Part shown: one piece after another, positions 1 to 7,682 of the stretch
How positions within the stretch are numbered: the stretch's first letter is position 1
Layout: each line of letters begins with the position of its first letter
DNA from: Streptococcus sp. Marseille-Q6470
GTDB taxonomy: Bacteria > Bacillota > Bacilli > Lactobacillales > Streptococcaceae
Assembly: GCF_946902905.1 (NCBI RefSeq)
Contig: NZ_OX336385.1
Span: 1,651,396 to 1,715,395, forward strand
Length of the DNA: 64,000 bases
Direction of reading: 5' to 3'
Notes under the pieces: model-generated
Seen by the model: only the letters and a program-made list of their open reading frames with translations
Told to the model about the DNA's origin: nothing
Databases searched by the model: none
Translations under genes and position numbers: made by a program

Positions 1-1333
1 ACTTCCAAATGCCTGGGCTGTTGCGTCTGGTGGTGAAGTAACTGCAATGCAGTTCTTCGGATTTATCCCAGTTGTAGGTTTGCAAGGTTCAGTTCTTCCA
101 GCCTTCATCATCGGGGTTGTCGGAGCTAAGTTTGAAAAAGCAGTTCGTAAGGTTGTTCCAGATGTACTTGATCTCTTGGTAACACCGTTTGTAACACTCC
201 TTGTAATGTCAATTCTTGGATTGTTTGTTATCGGACCAGTCTTCCACGTTGTTGAAAACTACATTCTCATTGGAACTAAAGCAATTCTTAACTTGCCATT
301 CGGACTTGGTGGTTTCTTGATTGGTGGAGTTCACCAATTAATCGTCGTATCAGGTGTTCACCACATCTTCAACTTGCTTGAAGTTCAATTGCTTGCTGCT
401 GACCATGCTAACCCATTCAACGCTATCATCACAGCTGCCATGACTGCTCAAGGTGCTGCGACAGTAGCCGTTGGTGTGAAAACTAAAAATCCTAAACTTA
501 AAACACTTGCTTTCCCAGCTGCTCTTTCTGCCTTCCTAGGTATTACTGAGCCTGCTATCTTCGGGGTTAACTTGCGTTTCCGTAAACCATTCTTCCTTTC
601 ATTGATTGCTGGTGCAATCGGTGGTGGATTGGCATCTATCCTTGGACTTGCTGGTACTGGTAATGGTATCACAATCATCCCTGGTACAATGCTTTACATT
701 GGTAACGGACAACTTCTACAATACCTTCTTATGGTAGCTGTATCATTTGCACTTGGTTTCGCTCTTACTTACATGTTTGGTTATGAAGATGAAGTAGAAG
801 AAGCTGCAGGTGCTGTTACTGAAGCAGAAACAGATCGTTTGGCTGAAGAAGCAGTAACTGGTGCTGTTGTTGCACCGAGCGAAGGCGTTATCCAAACACC
901 AATCGTTGGTGATGTTGTTGCTCTTTCAAATGTGAATGACCCAGTATTCTCAAGCGGAGCTATGGGACAAGGTATCGCTGTAAAACCAAGTGAAGATGTC
1001 GTTTACGCACCAGCTGATGCTGAAGTGACAATTGTCTTCCCAACAGGACATGCTTATGGCCTAAGAACAGCTAACGGAGCTGAAATCTTGATCCACGTTG
1101 GTATCGACACTGTTTCAATGAATGGTGAAGGATTCAACCATAAAGTTGCTCAAGGTGACAAGGTTAAAGCTGGAGATGTTCTTGGAACGTTTGACTCAGC
1201 TAAGATTGCTGCTGCAGGTCTTGATAACACAACAATGGTTATCGTAACAAACACTGCAGACTTTGCTTCAGTAAATCCAGTTGCTTCTGGATCAGTTGCT
1301 AAGGGAGATGCAATCATCGAAGTTAAAGCTTAA
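1..1333 (+). CDS. scrA: Sucrose-specific PTS enzyme IIBCA, 3' part (truncated by window start)
   Basis: The frame is open from base 2, so the gene begins upstream of the window; the first internal ATG at 47 is not the start. What is visible is the second half of a IIC membrane domain (many hydrophobic helices, and the ITEPAIFGV stretch typical of glucose/sucrose-family IIC), an acidic Ala/Glu-rich linker near base 790-870, and a complete C-terminal IIA domain of the Crr/glucose type. The IIA phospho-accepting histidine is in ILIHVGIDTV, codon 1094-1096. The protein would import and phosphorylate sucrose. Sucrose rather than trehalose or beta-glucoside specificity is inferred from the fructokinase directly downstream and from likeness to streptococcal ScrA. 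The IIB domain with its Cys lies outside the window. Confidence 0.88.
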   Translation, partial: LPNAWAVASGGEVTAMQFFGFIPVVGLQGSVLPAFIIGVVGAKFEKAVRKVVPDVLDLLVTPFVTLLVMSILGLFVIGPVFHVVENYILIGTKAILNLPFGLGGFLIGGVHQLIVVSGVHHIFNLLEVQLLAADHANPFNAIITAAMTAQGAATVAVGVKTKNPKLKTLAFPAALSAFLGITEPAIFGVNLRFRKPFFLSLIAGAIGGGLASILGLAGTGNGITIIPGTMLYIGNGQLLQYLLMVAVSFALGFALTYMFGYEDEVEEAAGAVTEAETDRLAEEAVTGAVVAPSEGVIQTPIVGDVVALSNVNDPVFSSGAMGQGIAVKPSEDVVYAPADAEVTIVFPTGHAYGLRTANGAEILIHVGIDTVSMNGEGFNHKVAQGDKVKAGDVLGTFDSAKIAAAGLDNTTMVIVTNTADFASVNPVASGSVAKGDAIIEVKA

Positions 1334-1341
1334 TAAATCAA

Positions 1342-1374
1342 AAAAACGAACAAATGTCATGTTTGTTCGTTTTT
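1342..1374 (+). terminator. Rho-independent terminator of scrA
   Basis: 13-bp arms (AAAAACGAACAAA and its complement) enclose a 7-base loop; the arm's own T run serves as the tail. It sits 8 bases after the scrA stop. Confidence 0.85.
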
Positions 1375-1437
1375 GCTTGAATGGTAAAATTTACAGAGGA
1401 AAATCTAAAATATTGAGCAATTTTCAGTCTGGAAATA

Positions 1438-1446
1438 TGCTATAAT
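1438..1446 (+). promoter_or_regulatory. Extended -10 promoter of scrK
   Basis: TGCTATAAT, a perfect TGn-extended -10, lies 27 bases before the fructokinase start; no good -35 at 16-18 bp spacing. AGAGG at 1463-1467 is the ribosome-binding site. Confidence 0.65.
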
Positions 1447-1473
1447 AAAGAAAATAAATACAAGAGGTTTATC

Positions 1474-2361
1474 ATGACAAAACTATACGGAAGTTTGGAA
1501 GCAGGCGGTACAAAATTTGTCTGTGCTGTCGGAGATGAAAACTATAACGTTGTAGAAAAGGTACAATTTCCTACAACAACACCTATTGAAACAATCGATA
1601 AAACCATCGAGTTCTTCTCAAAATTCGACAATCTTGCAGGACTTGCCATTGGTTCATTTGGTCCAATCGATATCGATAAAAACTCAAAAACTTACGGATT
1701 TATCACAACAACTCCAAAACCTAACTGGGCAAATGTCGACTTGCTTGGTGCTCTTCGTCGCGCTCTAAACGTGCCTATGTATTTCACAACAGACGTAAAT
1801 AGTTCTGCATACGGTGAAGTGGTTGCTCGTAATAATGCCGGCGGTCGTATCGAAAACTTGGTTTATTACACTATCGGTACAGGTATCGGTGCAGGTGTTA
1901 TCCAACGTGGCGAGTTTATTGGCGGTGTTGGTCACCCTGAGATGGGTCACTATTATGTGGCTAGACACCCAATGGATATTGAAAAAGAATTTAATGGTGT
2001 TTGTCCTTTCCATAATGGATGTTTGGAAGGTTATGCAGCTGGTCCAAGTTTGGAAGCTCGTACAGGTGTTCGTGGGGAAAACATTGAACTCAACAACTCT
2101 GTTTGGGATGTTCAAGCCTACTACATTGCTCAAGCTGCAGTAAATGCTACTGTAACTTTCCGACCAGACGTTATCGTCTTTGGTGGTGGGGTTATGGCTC
2201 AACAACACATGCTTGATCGTGTGCGTGAGAAATTCACATCCTTGCTAAATGGTTACCTACCAGTTCCTGATGTACGTGACTATATTGTAACACCAGCTGT
2301 TGCAGGTAATGGTTCGGCTACACTTGGAAACTTCGTTCTTGCTAAGAGCGTAGCAAAATAA
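1474..2361 (+). CDS. scrK: Fructokinase, ROK family
   Basis: This 295-residue protein phosphorylates fructose released from sucrose-6-phosphate. The N-terminus carries the ROK phosphate-binding turn (GSLEAGGTKF, residues 6-15). The middle shows the ROK signature with GTGIGAG and the zinc-binding stretch GHPEMGH...CPFHNGCLEG, where one His and three Cys would hold zinc. Length is normal for ScrK. It lies 140 bases after scrA behind its own terminator and promoter, so it can be expressed apart from the permease. The ATG is preceded by AGAGG. A different sugar (mannose, glucose) as main substrate cannot be excluded from sequence, but the neighbour makes fructose most likely. Confidence 0.9.
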   Translation: MTKLYGSLEAGGTKFVCAVGDENYNVVEKVQFPTTTPIETIDKTIEFFSKFDNLAGLAIGSFGPIDIDKNSKTYGFITTTPKPNWANVDLLGALRRALNVPMYFTTDVNSSAYGEVVARNNAGGRIENLVYYTIGTGIGAGVIQRGEFIGGVGHPEMGHYYVARHPMDIEKEFNGVCPFHNGCLEGYAAGPSLEARTGVRGENIELNNSVWDVQAYYIAQAAVNATVTFRPDVIVFGGGVMAQQHMLDRVREKFTSLLNGYLPVPDVRDYIVTPAVAGNGSATLGNFVLAKSVAK

Positions 2362-2373
2362 GAATAAAAAATT

Positions 2374-2405
2374 AGAGGCTAGGACAAAAGTCCTAGCCTC
2401 TTTTT
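2374..2405 (+). terminator. Terminator after scrK, forming one end of the repeat
   Basis: 12-bp perfect arms (AGAGGCTAGGAC and complement) with an AAAA loop and a T5 tail. The same hairpin recurs as one end of every copy of the intergenic repeat (see 11664, 54821, 63838). Confidence 0.85.
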
Positions 2406-2551
2406 GATGTTGGATTGTCGAGCAAGACGCAGTGGTTGAGTGGGCTCTACTAGGCTGATTTCATCAGCTTTTACAGCCCTACTCAACTGTGCGGAGGTTG
2501 GACGACGAAATCGAATTCTAACGAATTACCGATTTCTGTCCCACTCTCTTT
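2374..2551 (+). repeat. Intergenic repeat, copy 1 (SPRITE/RUP-like short repeat)
   Basis: About 178 bp, beginning with a terminator hairpin and ending in GTCCCACTCTCT. Inside are recognisable conserved words: GATTGTCGAGCAAGACGCAG, GATTTCATCAGCTTTTACAG, CTACTCAACTGTGCGGAGGT and AATCGAATTCTAACGAATTA. Three further copies are in the window. It has no coding capacity for a transposase. It resembles the small mobilisable repeats of pneumococcus and relatives; which named family (SPRITE, RUP or other) I cannot settle by eye. This copy lies between convergent scrK and mntE and runs into the mntE reading frame. Confidence 0.85.
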
Positions 2552-3733
2552 TTCTATTTTCGTTTCCTGATGGAAAATATTTTGCCAAGTTTCGTGGCGG
2601 CGCCAGATGCTGGTATGAATGGTATCACCGACTTGATATCGGATGAGTTTTGTTTTCTGGCTGATAGAGGTTAACTGAAGCTCTTTAATGGCAGAGGTTA
2701 ATTCTTTTTCAGCCTTATAGGCATCCTTTCCCAGTTCATGTCCGTCCTGGCGGATATAAATGAAGTCTTCTGCAAGTAATTCTTCCAGTTGATTTCCTTG
2801 GTCAATCAGTTGCTCTCTCATGAGCAATTTTTTATAGACATTATCTAGGATTTCATCCTCAGGGATTGGTGCTGGTTCGATATGAATGTCTGTATCAAAG
2901 ACACCAAAGCGTTCTGATAACATGGATTCGACCTGATCCGCGATTTCATGACTTTCAAAAACAGAGAGGTCTGGGTTCATCTCAAGTGTGATGTCCAGAT
3001 AGATATTACTTCCGTAGGTACGACCGCGTTGTGATTTGACCTTGCTAATCTTAGGAATTTCCATGATAGCTTTTTGATAATCTTCTAGCAAGTGTTCATC
3101 AAAACCATCAGAAAGGCTGAAGGATGACTCGATAAAGATGTCATAGGCTGTTTTGAGGATAAAGAAGGTGATGATAATAGCGACCAACTTATCCACGATT
3201 GGATAGTTGAAGCTACTAGCCAGGATAGCAATAGAAGTTCCAAGAGATGTTACGGCATCTGACAGATTGTCCTTAGCTGCAGCCTTGAGGGCCTTTGATT
3301 TAGCTTGCTTACTCAGATGGGTATTGTAGAGATAAACGGCGAACATGATGATGGCAGAGATGACTCCCAGAGTCGCACCAAGTGGGTCAATGACCGTTTG
3401 TTCTCGGCTGAGTATCTTTTGGATGGTGTCACGTAGAACATCAAAGCCAACGTAAAACATGATGATGGAAGTGATGAGACTTGCCAAATCCTCGATTTTC
3501 CAGTGGCCGAAGCGATGATCTCTATCAGCCGGTTGGCGAGCCAAACGAATCCCGATGAGAAGGGCTACATTTCCAACAATATCTGAAACGTTATTAAAAC
3601 CATCTGCTACCAAACTGGATGAATGGAGCAAATGTCCGGTCGCTAGCTTAGCTGCAGACAAGAATAGATAGGTCAAAATGCTGATAATGGCACCACGCTC
3701 AGCTAATTTTAAGTTTGAAACCGATTGATTCAT
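2483..3733 (-). CDS. mntE: Manganese efflux protein, cation diffusion facilitator family
   Basis: 416 residues. The first ~210 form a six-helix CDF membrane domain with the metal-site motifs DGFNN..D (residues 44-51) and DNLSD in helix 5; the rest is the cytoplasmic CDF domain. It exports Mn(II) and protects against manganese excess; the MntE assignment comes from strong resemblance to pneumococcal MntE as I remember it, which ends near residue 394. Here the frame continues ~21 residues (ESGTEIGN...PPHS) read from the antisense strand of the intergenic repeat, stopping at 2483. The tail is thus acquired and probably non-functional. Start ATG at 3733 follows AAGGGGAG. It diverges from the glycosylation cassette and belongs with mgtA and psa in the window's manganese theme. 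Confidence 0.9.
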   Translation of the reverse strand: MNQSVSNLKLAERGAIISILTYLFLSAAKLATGHLLHSSSLVADGFNNVSDIVGNVALLIGIRLARQPADRDHRFGHWKIEDLASLITSIIMFYVGFDVLRDTIQKILSREQTVIDPLGATLGVISAIIMFAVYLYNTHLSKQAKSKALKAAAKDNLSDAVTSLGTSIAILASSFNYPIVDKLVAIIITFFILKTAYDIFIESSFSLSDGFDEHLLEDYQKAIMEIPKISKVKSQRGRTYGSNIYLDITLEMNPDLSVFESHEIADQVESMLSERFGVFDTDIHIEPAPIPEDEILDNVYKKLLMREQLIDQGNQLEELLAEDFIYIRQDGHELGKDAYKAEKELTSAIKELQLTSISQKTKLIRYQVGDTIHTSIWRRHETWQNIFHQETKIEKESGTEIGNSLEFDFVVQPPHS

Positions 3734-3766
3734 CTAACTCCCCTTCTAGCATTTTAGTATTCTTTC

Positions 3767-3795
3767 ATTATACTGGTTTTCCAAGGAAAATTCAA
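3767..3795 (-). promoter_or_regulatory. mntE promoter
   Basis: On the minus strand TTGAAT (3790-3795) and TATAAT (3767-3772) are separated by 17 bp. No riboswitch-like sequence lies between it and mntE. Confidence 0.7.
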
Positions 3796-3848
3796 ATGGA
3801 GGGGTTGGGGAGATTTGCATTGATTCAACAGATTTTTTGATTGAAATA

Positions 3849-3857
3849 TGATAGAAT
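3849..3857 (+). promoter_or_regulatory. Extended -10 promoter of the glycosylation cassette
   Basis: TGATAGAAT, a TGn-extended -10, 34 bases before the first cassette gene. AGAGAGAG at 3877-3884 is a weak ribosome-binding site. Confidence 0.55.
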
Positions 3858-3890
3858 ATAAAGTAATCATAATTTTAGAGAGAGTTTTCC

Positions 3891-5492
3891 ATGACCCATA
3901 AACAAATCACAGATAGAATGATTCGAATTGGTTTGCTGTTGCTACCATTTCTTATTTTTTATGGCTATAGAGTAGTTAAGGGGTTTGATTATCCAGTGGT
4001 TGATGATATCATGGTCAATCAAACCATATTATCTGGTGATAATATGTTGCTTCCCTATATTGGAATTTTGTTATCATCTGCTTTAGTATTTCTTCAACAA
4101 TTATTTACAAATTGGAATATTTATTTTATTTTTTTAGCTCTCAGTTTTTGCTTGAGTTTTAGTATCTATTTGGAGTTCTTCTTTAGAAAGAAATATTATT
4201 TCTTACTTCCCTTAGTAGTTTTGCTTCAAATGGTTTTAATGAAGTATTTCTCGTTTTCAGTAATTGCTTACTTGTTATCGACAGCAGGGATACTATTATT
4301 ATTTGACAGAAAATACGTAACGGGAATGCTTTTGTCTGTAATAGGTTTATCGATTAGGCCGCAAATTATTGCCAGTTTATTATTGCTTTTGCTTCCCTTC
4401 CTAGCTTTTGAAGTAATCAAAGGAAAAAAGAAAAAAGAATTATTCTTGTTATCTGCTGTCATTTTACTTATCTTTGCTTCCAATAAAATTTATACCTTAA
4501 TGAGACCAGATGTTCAAGAATACCTTAATTGGAATACTCTAAGTACCAATTTGAGAGATTTCCCTGCGATTGAGTATGAGAAGCATGCCAAGGAATTTCA
4601 TGAATTGGGGGTCAGTGAAAACGACTTATCTGCTTCAACCTACTGGTTGTTTGCAGAAAAAGATGCTTTGAACAATGAGTTGTTAACAAAAATTCAATCC
4701 GTACGTTCTTTCTCTGAAAAGTACTCCTTTAATGTATTTCAGATGGTAAAAGATTATTTCCAAAATATCATTTTGACAACCTTTCTTCTTGTTATGGTTG
4801 GCTGGTTTTTGTTCTTCAAGCCTAAGAAAGTCTATGGCTGGTTACTCCCCCTTGTTCCATTTGTACTAATCGGTGCACTATTTGTTAGGCAGAGAGTAGT
4901 AGAACGTGTCTATATCCCAATTATCATTAGCTTTTTAATCTTTTTTGTTTATTATGCACCTTTGTTTTACAATAAGCGTAAACTGTTGAAAAAAAGAGGA
5001 ATTTTTTATAGTCTACAACTTGTAGGAATGCTGGCGAGTATGGCCTGGGTAAATAGTGTGGGACAAGAACTTTACTGGTTCCCAATCATTCAATCATCCA
5101 TGGTATCAGAGTATCATGATGTAGTGGAAAAACATTCTGATAAATTGCTTGTTTTTGGCGGTTATGGAACACTTGTCAATTCTCAACCGAGCTTGGCTAC
5201 GATTAGAAGGAAGCCTGATCAGTTGATTGAAAATACAACAACCTTAGGTAACTGGCAAACTTTTTCGCCACATTATTATCAATTAATGAAAAAGTATAAT
5301 GTTGAGGAGCCTAGTAATCTTCTTTCTTCTGCTATTGATAATGAGAATATCCTATTCTTTTGGTCACCCTCTTCAGGAAAGATGGATCAAGTCAAGAAAA
5401 TAATGAAAGAACATTACCAGAAAGATGTTTATTTTGAAGAAGTTGAGGTGGTCACTTCTGATATGAGTATCTATAAACTTAAAGCAGATTAA
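3891..5492 (+). CDS. Polytopic membrane protein, probable GT-C-type (GtrII-like) glycosyltransferase
   Basis: 533 residues with about ten to twelve hydrophobic helices: N-terminal helix at ~13-28, a cluster at 50-190, then helices at ~295-390. The soluble C-terminal ~140 residues carry no motif I recognise. After the first helix comes YPVVDDIMVNQ, an acidic pair in the first loop, the position where lipid-linked-sugar-dependent GT-C enzymes hold their catalytic Asp. With a GT2 polyprenyl-phosphate transferase and an acyltransferase downstream, the likeliest role is moving a sugar from a polyprenyl carrier onto a cell-surface glycan outside the membrane. The family (GtrII/DUF2142-like) is an inference; a polymerase or flippase is the main alternative. 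The gene is AT-rich compared with mgtA downstream, which suggests transfer. Confidence 0.5.
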   Translation: MTHKQITDRMIRIGLLLLPFLIFYGYRVVKGFDYPVVDDIMVNQTILSGDNMLLPYIGILLSSALVFLQQLFTNWNIYFIFLALSFCLSFSIYLEFFFRKKYYFLLPLVVLLQMVLMKYFSFSVIAYLLSTAGILLLFDRKYVTGMLLSVIGLSIRPQIIASLLLLLLPFLAFEVIKGKKKKELFLLSAVILLIFASNKIYTLMRPDVQEYLNWNTLSTNLRDFPAIEYEKHAKEFHELGVSENDLSASTYWLFAEKDALNNELLTKIQSVRSFSEKYSFNVFQMVKDYFQNIILTTFLLVMVGWFLFFKPKKVYGWLLPLVPFVLIGALFVRQRVVERVYIPIIISFLIFFVYYAPLFYNKRKLLKKRGIFYSLQLVGMLASMAWVNSVGQELYWFPIIQSSMVSEYHDVVEKHSDKLLVFGGYGTLVNSQPSLATIRRKPDQLIENTTTLGNWQTFSPHYYQLMKKYNVEEPSNLLSSAIDNENILFFWSPSSGKMDQVKKIMKEHYQKDVYFEEVEVVTSDMSIYKLKAD

Positions 5493-5502
5493 GGAGGGAA
5501 AT

Positions 5503-6531
5503 ATGAAAAAGCGAATTGGATATATTGACATGGCGAAAGGATTAGCTATTATTTTAGTAATTGTTGGGCATATATCCTTTACACCAAGCATGGGGAAAAC
5601 AATTCTTTATCTATTTCATATTCCTTTGTTTTTCTTCTTGTCTGGCTTTACATTTTCAATTGATAAGTATGCTAATATTAGTAACTTTTTCTGGAATAAA
5701 TTTAAAGGGATTGTTGTTCCATTCTTTCTAATGAATGTATTTGTATTTCTAGTGCAAATCTTTATTTTATATCCTGATCAAATCCTAAGTTTTAATCTGA
5801 TTCAATTTGCAAAACAATTGCTTTTATCAGATAGATTGCATAATTATTTCCAATTATGGTTTTTAAATGTCTTGTTTTTATCTGAAATTGTATGTTATTT
5901 TGTTTTAAAATATGCTCGGAATAGAAACTTGCAAATAGGTGTTGCGCTTACCTTAGTGTTCCTTGTATTTGTAGGGCAAAAAGCGTATGAGTCTAACTGG
6001 TATTTAATTTGGAACTGGGATTTAGTTCCGGTAGCAACTATTTTTATTTTGCTAGGGTTCCTTGCAAGAAGATATTTAACAGAGATAGAAAAGTACCTAA
6101 CTCTTAAGTTTTTACCGATTGCTGTAGTAATCAGTGTTGCAGTAGGGTTAGTAAACTATAAACTAAGTGGCTACAGAGTAGATTTATATTACCAACAAAT
6201 TGGTAACTATTTGTTATTTTATATTTCTGCAATAGCAGGAATCTGGGCTACAATTACTTTGTTCAAAGTGATTCCAGAAGCAGAGTGGTTTAAATCAATT
6301 GGCAAAAAGACATTAATTTATTATGGTGTGCATTCACCAATTGTTCTTGTACTTGCTGAAAAATTAGTAGCACAATTAGCATCAAAATATACGGGCATAT
6401 TCGTTAGCGGATATGTTTCAGCAGCACTCACAACAGTTTTAGCTGTTTTGGGATGTGAGATCATTGTACAAATTTTCAGAGGGACCAATTTCCCTTTTGG
6501 TTTAAAAGTGATAGGAGAGAAGAATGAGTAG
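5503..6531 (+). CDS. Acyltransferase family 3 membrane protein (glycan O-acetyltransferase candidate)
   Basis: 342 residues, around ten transmembrane helices. The N-terminus reads GYIDMAKGLAIILVIVGH, matching the acyltransferase-3 signature with its essential Asp and His in the first helix region; FHIPLFFFLSGF follows, also typical. Family members (OafA, NolL/fucose 4-O-acetylase-like, WecH) move acetyl groups across the membrane onto sugars. It begins 10 bases after the previous stop with AAGGAGG in front and overlaps the following gene by 8 bases, so the three genes are one operon. The acceptor is probably the glycan built by the neighbours. AT-rich like its upstream neighbour. Confidence 0.8.
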   Translation: MKKRIGYIDMAKGLAIILVIVGHISFTPSMGKTILYLFHIPLFFFLSGFTFSIDKYANISNFFWNKFKGIVVPFFLMNVFVFLVQIFILYPDQILSFNLIQFAKQLLLSDRLHNYFQLWFLNVLFLSEIVCYFVLKYARNRNLQIGVALTLVFLVFVGQKAYESNWYLIWNWDLVPVATIFILLGFLARRYLTEIEKYLTLKFLPIAVVISVAVGLVNYKLSGYRVDLYYQQIGNYLLFYISAIAGIWATITLFKVIPEAEWFKSIGKKTLIYYGVHSPIVLVLAEKLVAQLASKYTGIFVSGYVSAALTTVLAVLGCEIIVQIFRGTNFPFGLKVIGEKNE

Positions 6532-7492
6532 AAATAATCCGATTTTATATATCGTGATTCCATGTTATAACGAAGAGCAAGTGTTGCCTCATACTAACCC
6601 AATGTTTATTGAAAAGATTGAATCTTTAATCAAGACTGGACAAGTGCATCCAAACAGTAAAGTGATGTATGTCAATGATGGTAGTAAAGATGCGACGTGG
6701 TTACTAATTCAACAATATGCAAAAGAAAATAGTCATGTTGTTGGTATTGCACAAAGCAGAAATCGCGGTCATCAAAGTAGTGTTCTTGCTGGTATGTACG
6801 AAGCTGCAGAATTTGCGGATATCGTGATTACCATTGACGCAGATGGTCAAGATGATATCAACTGTATGGATCAAATGGTTGCTGAATATAAAGACGGTTC
6901 AGAGATTGTTTACGGGGTTCGAGACAATCGTGATACTGATTCAGCATTTAAGAGAATCACAGCTGAAGGATTCTATAAGGTGATGCATTTATTTGGAGCA
7001 GATGTCGTTTTTAATCATGCGGACTATCGTTTAGTCTCCAAACGTTTTATTCATGAACTTGCTAAATTTAAAGAAGTAAACTTATTTCTTCGAGGCATTA
7101 TGCCTCTTGTAGGATTTAAATATTCCTTCGTGACTTATAAACGACATGAGCGGATTGCTGGAGAAAGTCACTATCCACTCTCTAAAATGCTTGGTTTAGC
7201 AATGGATGGGATTACTAGTCTGTCTATTAAGCCCATTCGCTTGATTACTAGCTTGGGAGTTATGACTTCACTTTTTAGTTTTTTGTTGATCATCTGGGTT
7301 TTGTGGAGCAAATTTGCTGGTAATGTGGTAGCTGGATGGGCCAGTACCTACGCCATTGTAAGCTTACTTGGCGGGGTTCAACTCATTAGTCTTGGTGTAA
7401 TTGGGGAATATATCGGAAAAATCTATCTAGAAACGAAACAACGTCCAAGATATATTATCAGCGACCGCACCTATGATGAGAGTGATGAGTAA
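6524..7492 (+). CDS. Family 2 glycosyltransferase, polyprenyl-phosphate sugar transferase type (GtrB-like)
   Basis: 322 residues. GT-A fold motifs: IPCYNEE near the N-terminus, VNDGSKDAT, and IDADGQDD with the metal/sugar-nucleotide-binding acidic cluster. Two C-terminal hydrophobic helices (roughly residues 235-258 and 268-292) anchor it, as in GtrB/DPMS-like enzymes that make undecaprenyl-phosphate-linked glucose or a similar sugar. The start ATG overlaps the previous stop by 8 bases. The product would supply the activated sugar for the GT-C-like protein of the cassette. No GtrA-like flippase gene is next to it, so the flippase is elsewhere or the first gene does both. The sugar cannot be read from sequence. 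Confidence 0.82.
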   Translation: MSRNNPILYIVIPCYNEEQVLPHTNPMFIEKIESLIKTGQVHPNSKVMYVNDGSKDATWLLIQQYAKENSHVVGIAQSRNRGHQSSVLAGMYEAAEFADIVITIDADGQDDINCMDQMVAEYKDGSEIVYGVRDNRDTDSAFKRITAEGFYKVMHLFGADVVFNHADYRLVSKRFIHELAKFKEVNLFLRGIMPLVGFKYSFVTYKRHERIAGESHYPLSKMLGLAMDGITSLSIKPIRLITSLGVMTSLFSFLLIIWVLWSKFAGNVVAGWASTYAIVSLLGGVQLISLGVIGEYIGKIYLETKQRPRYIISDRTYDESDE

Positions 7493-7506
7493 CCCCACCT
7501 CAAAAC

Positions 7507-7534
7507 TTGAAAACTTTTGAATTTCTGATATAAT
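7507..7534 (+). promoter_or_regulatory. mgtA promoter
   Basis: TTGAAA (7507-7512), 16-bp spacer, TATAAT (7529-7534) with an upstream TG giving an extended -10. It drives transcription into the riboswitch leader. Confidence 0.75.
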
Positions 7535-7540
7535 AGAACT

Positions 7541-7651
7541 ACTCAAGGGAGTAGCTGGCGGGTATCCGCGATAGTGTCGTCATTCCGAATTATTTCCGGC
7601 ACTATATTAAACAGCGAGACTTGTTTTTTTTAAAAACAGGTCTCTTTTTTT
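7541..7651 (+). promoter_or_regulatory. Mn(II) riboswitch (yybP-ykoY family) with intrinsic terminator
   Basis: The leader of the P-type ATPase gene holds the family's hallmarks in order: AAGGGAGTAGC at 7545-7555, a small hairpin, GTGTCGTCATTCCG near 7574-7587, CCGGCACTAT pairing back with ATAGTGTCG, and a closing CAGCGAGACTTG that pairs toward the 5' end. GAGACTTG then also forms a terminator with AACAGGTCTC (arms 7616-7629 and 7631-7645) followed by T7. The mutually exclusive use of GAGACTTG fits a transcriptional ON switch with Mn(II). In pneumococcus the equivalent riboswitch is known to activate this pump. Confidence 0.88.
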
Positions 7652-7682
7652 GTAAAAAGAGGCCAAAAAGGAGGAGACTGTT

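Noticed and set aside
2440..2646. 68-codon plus-strand frame inside repeat copy 1 and the mntE end
   Set aside because: It lies antisense to mntE and within a non-coding repeat; no ribosome-binding site or family.
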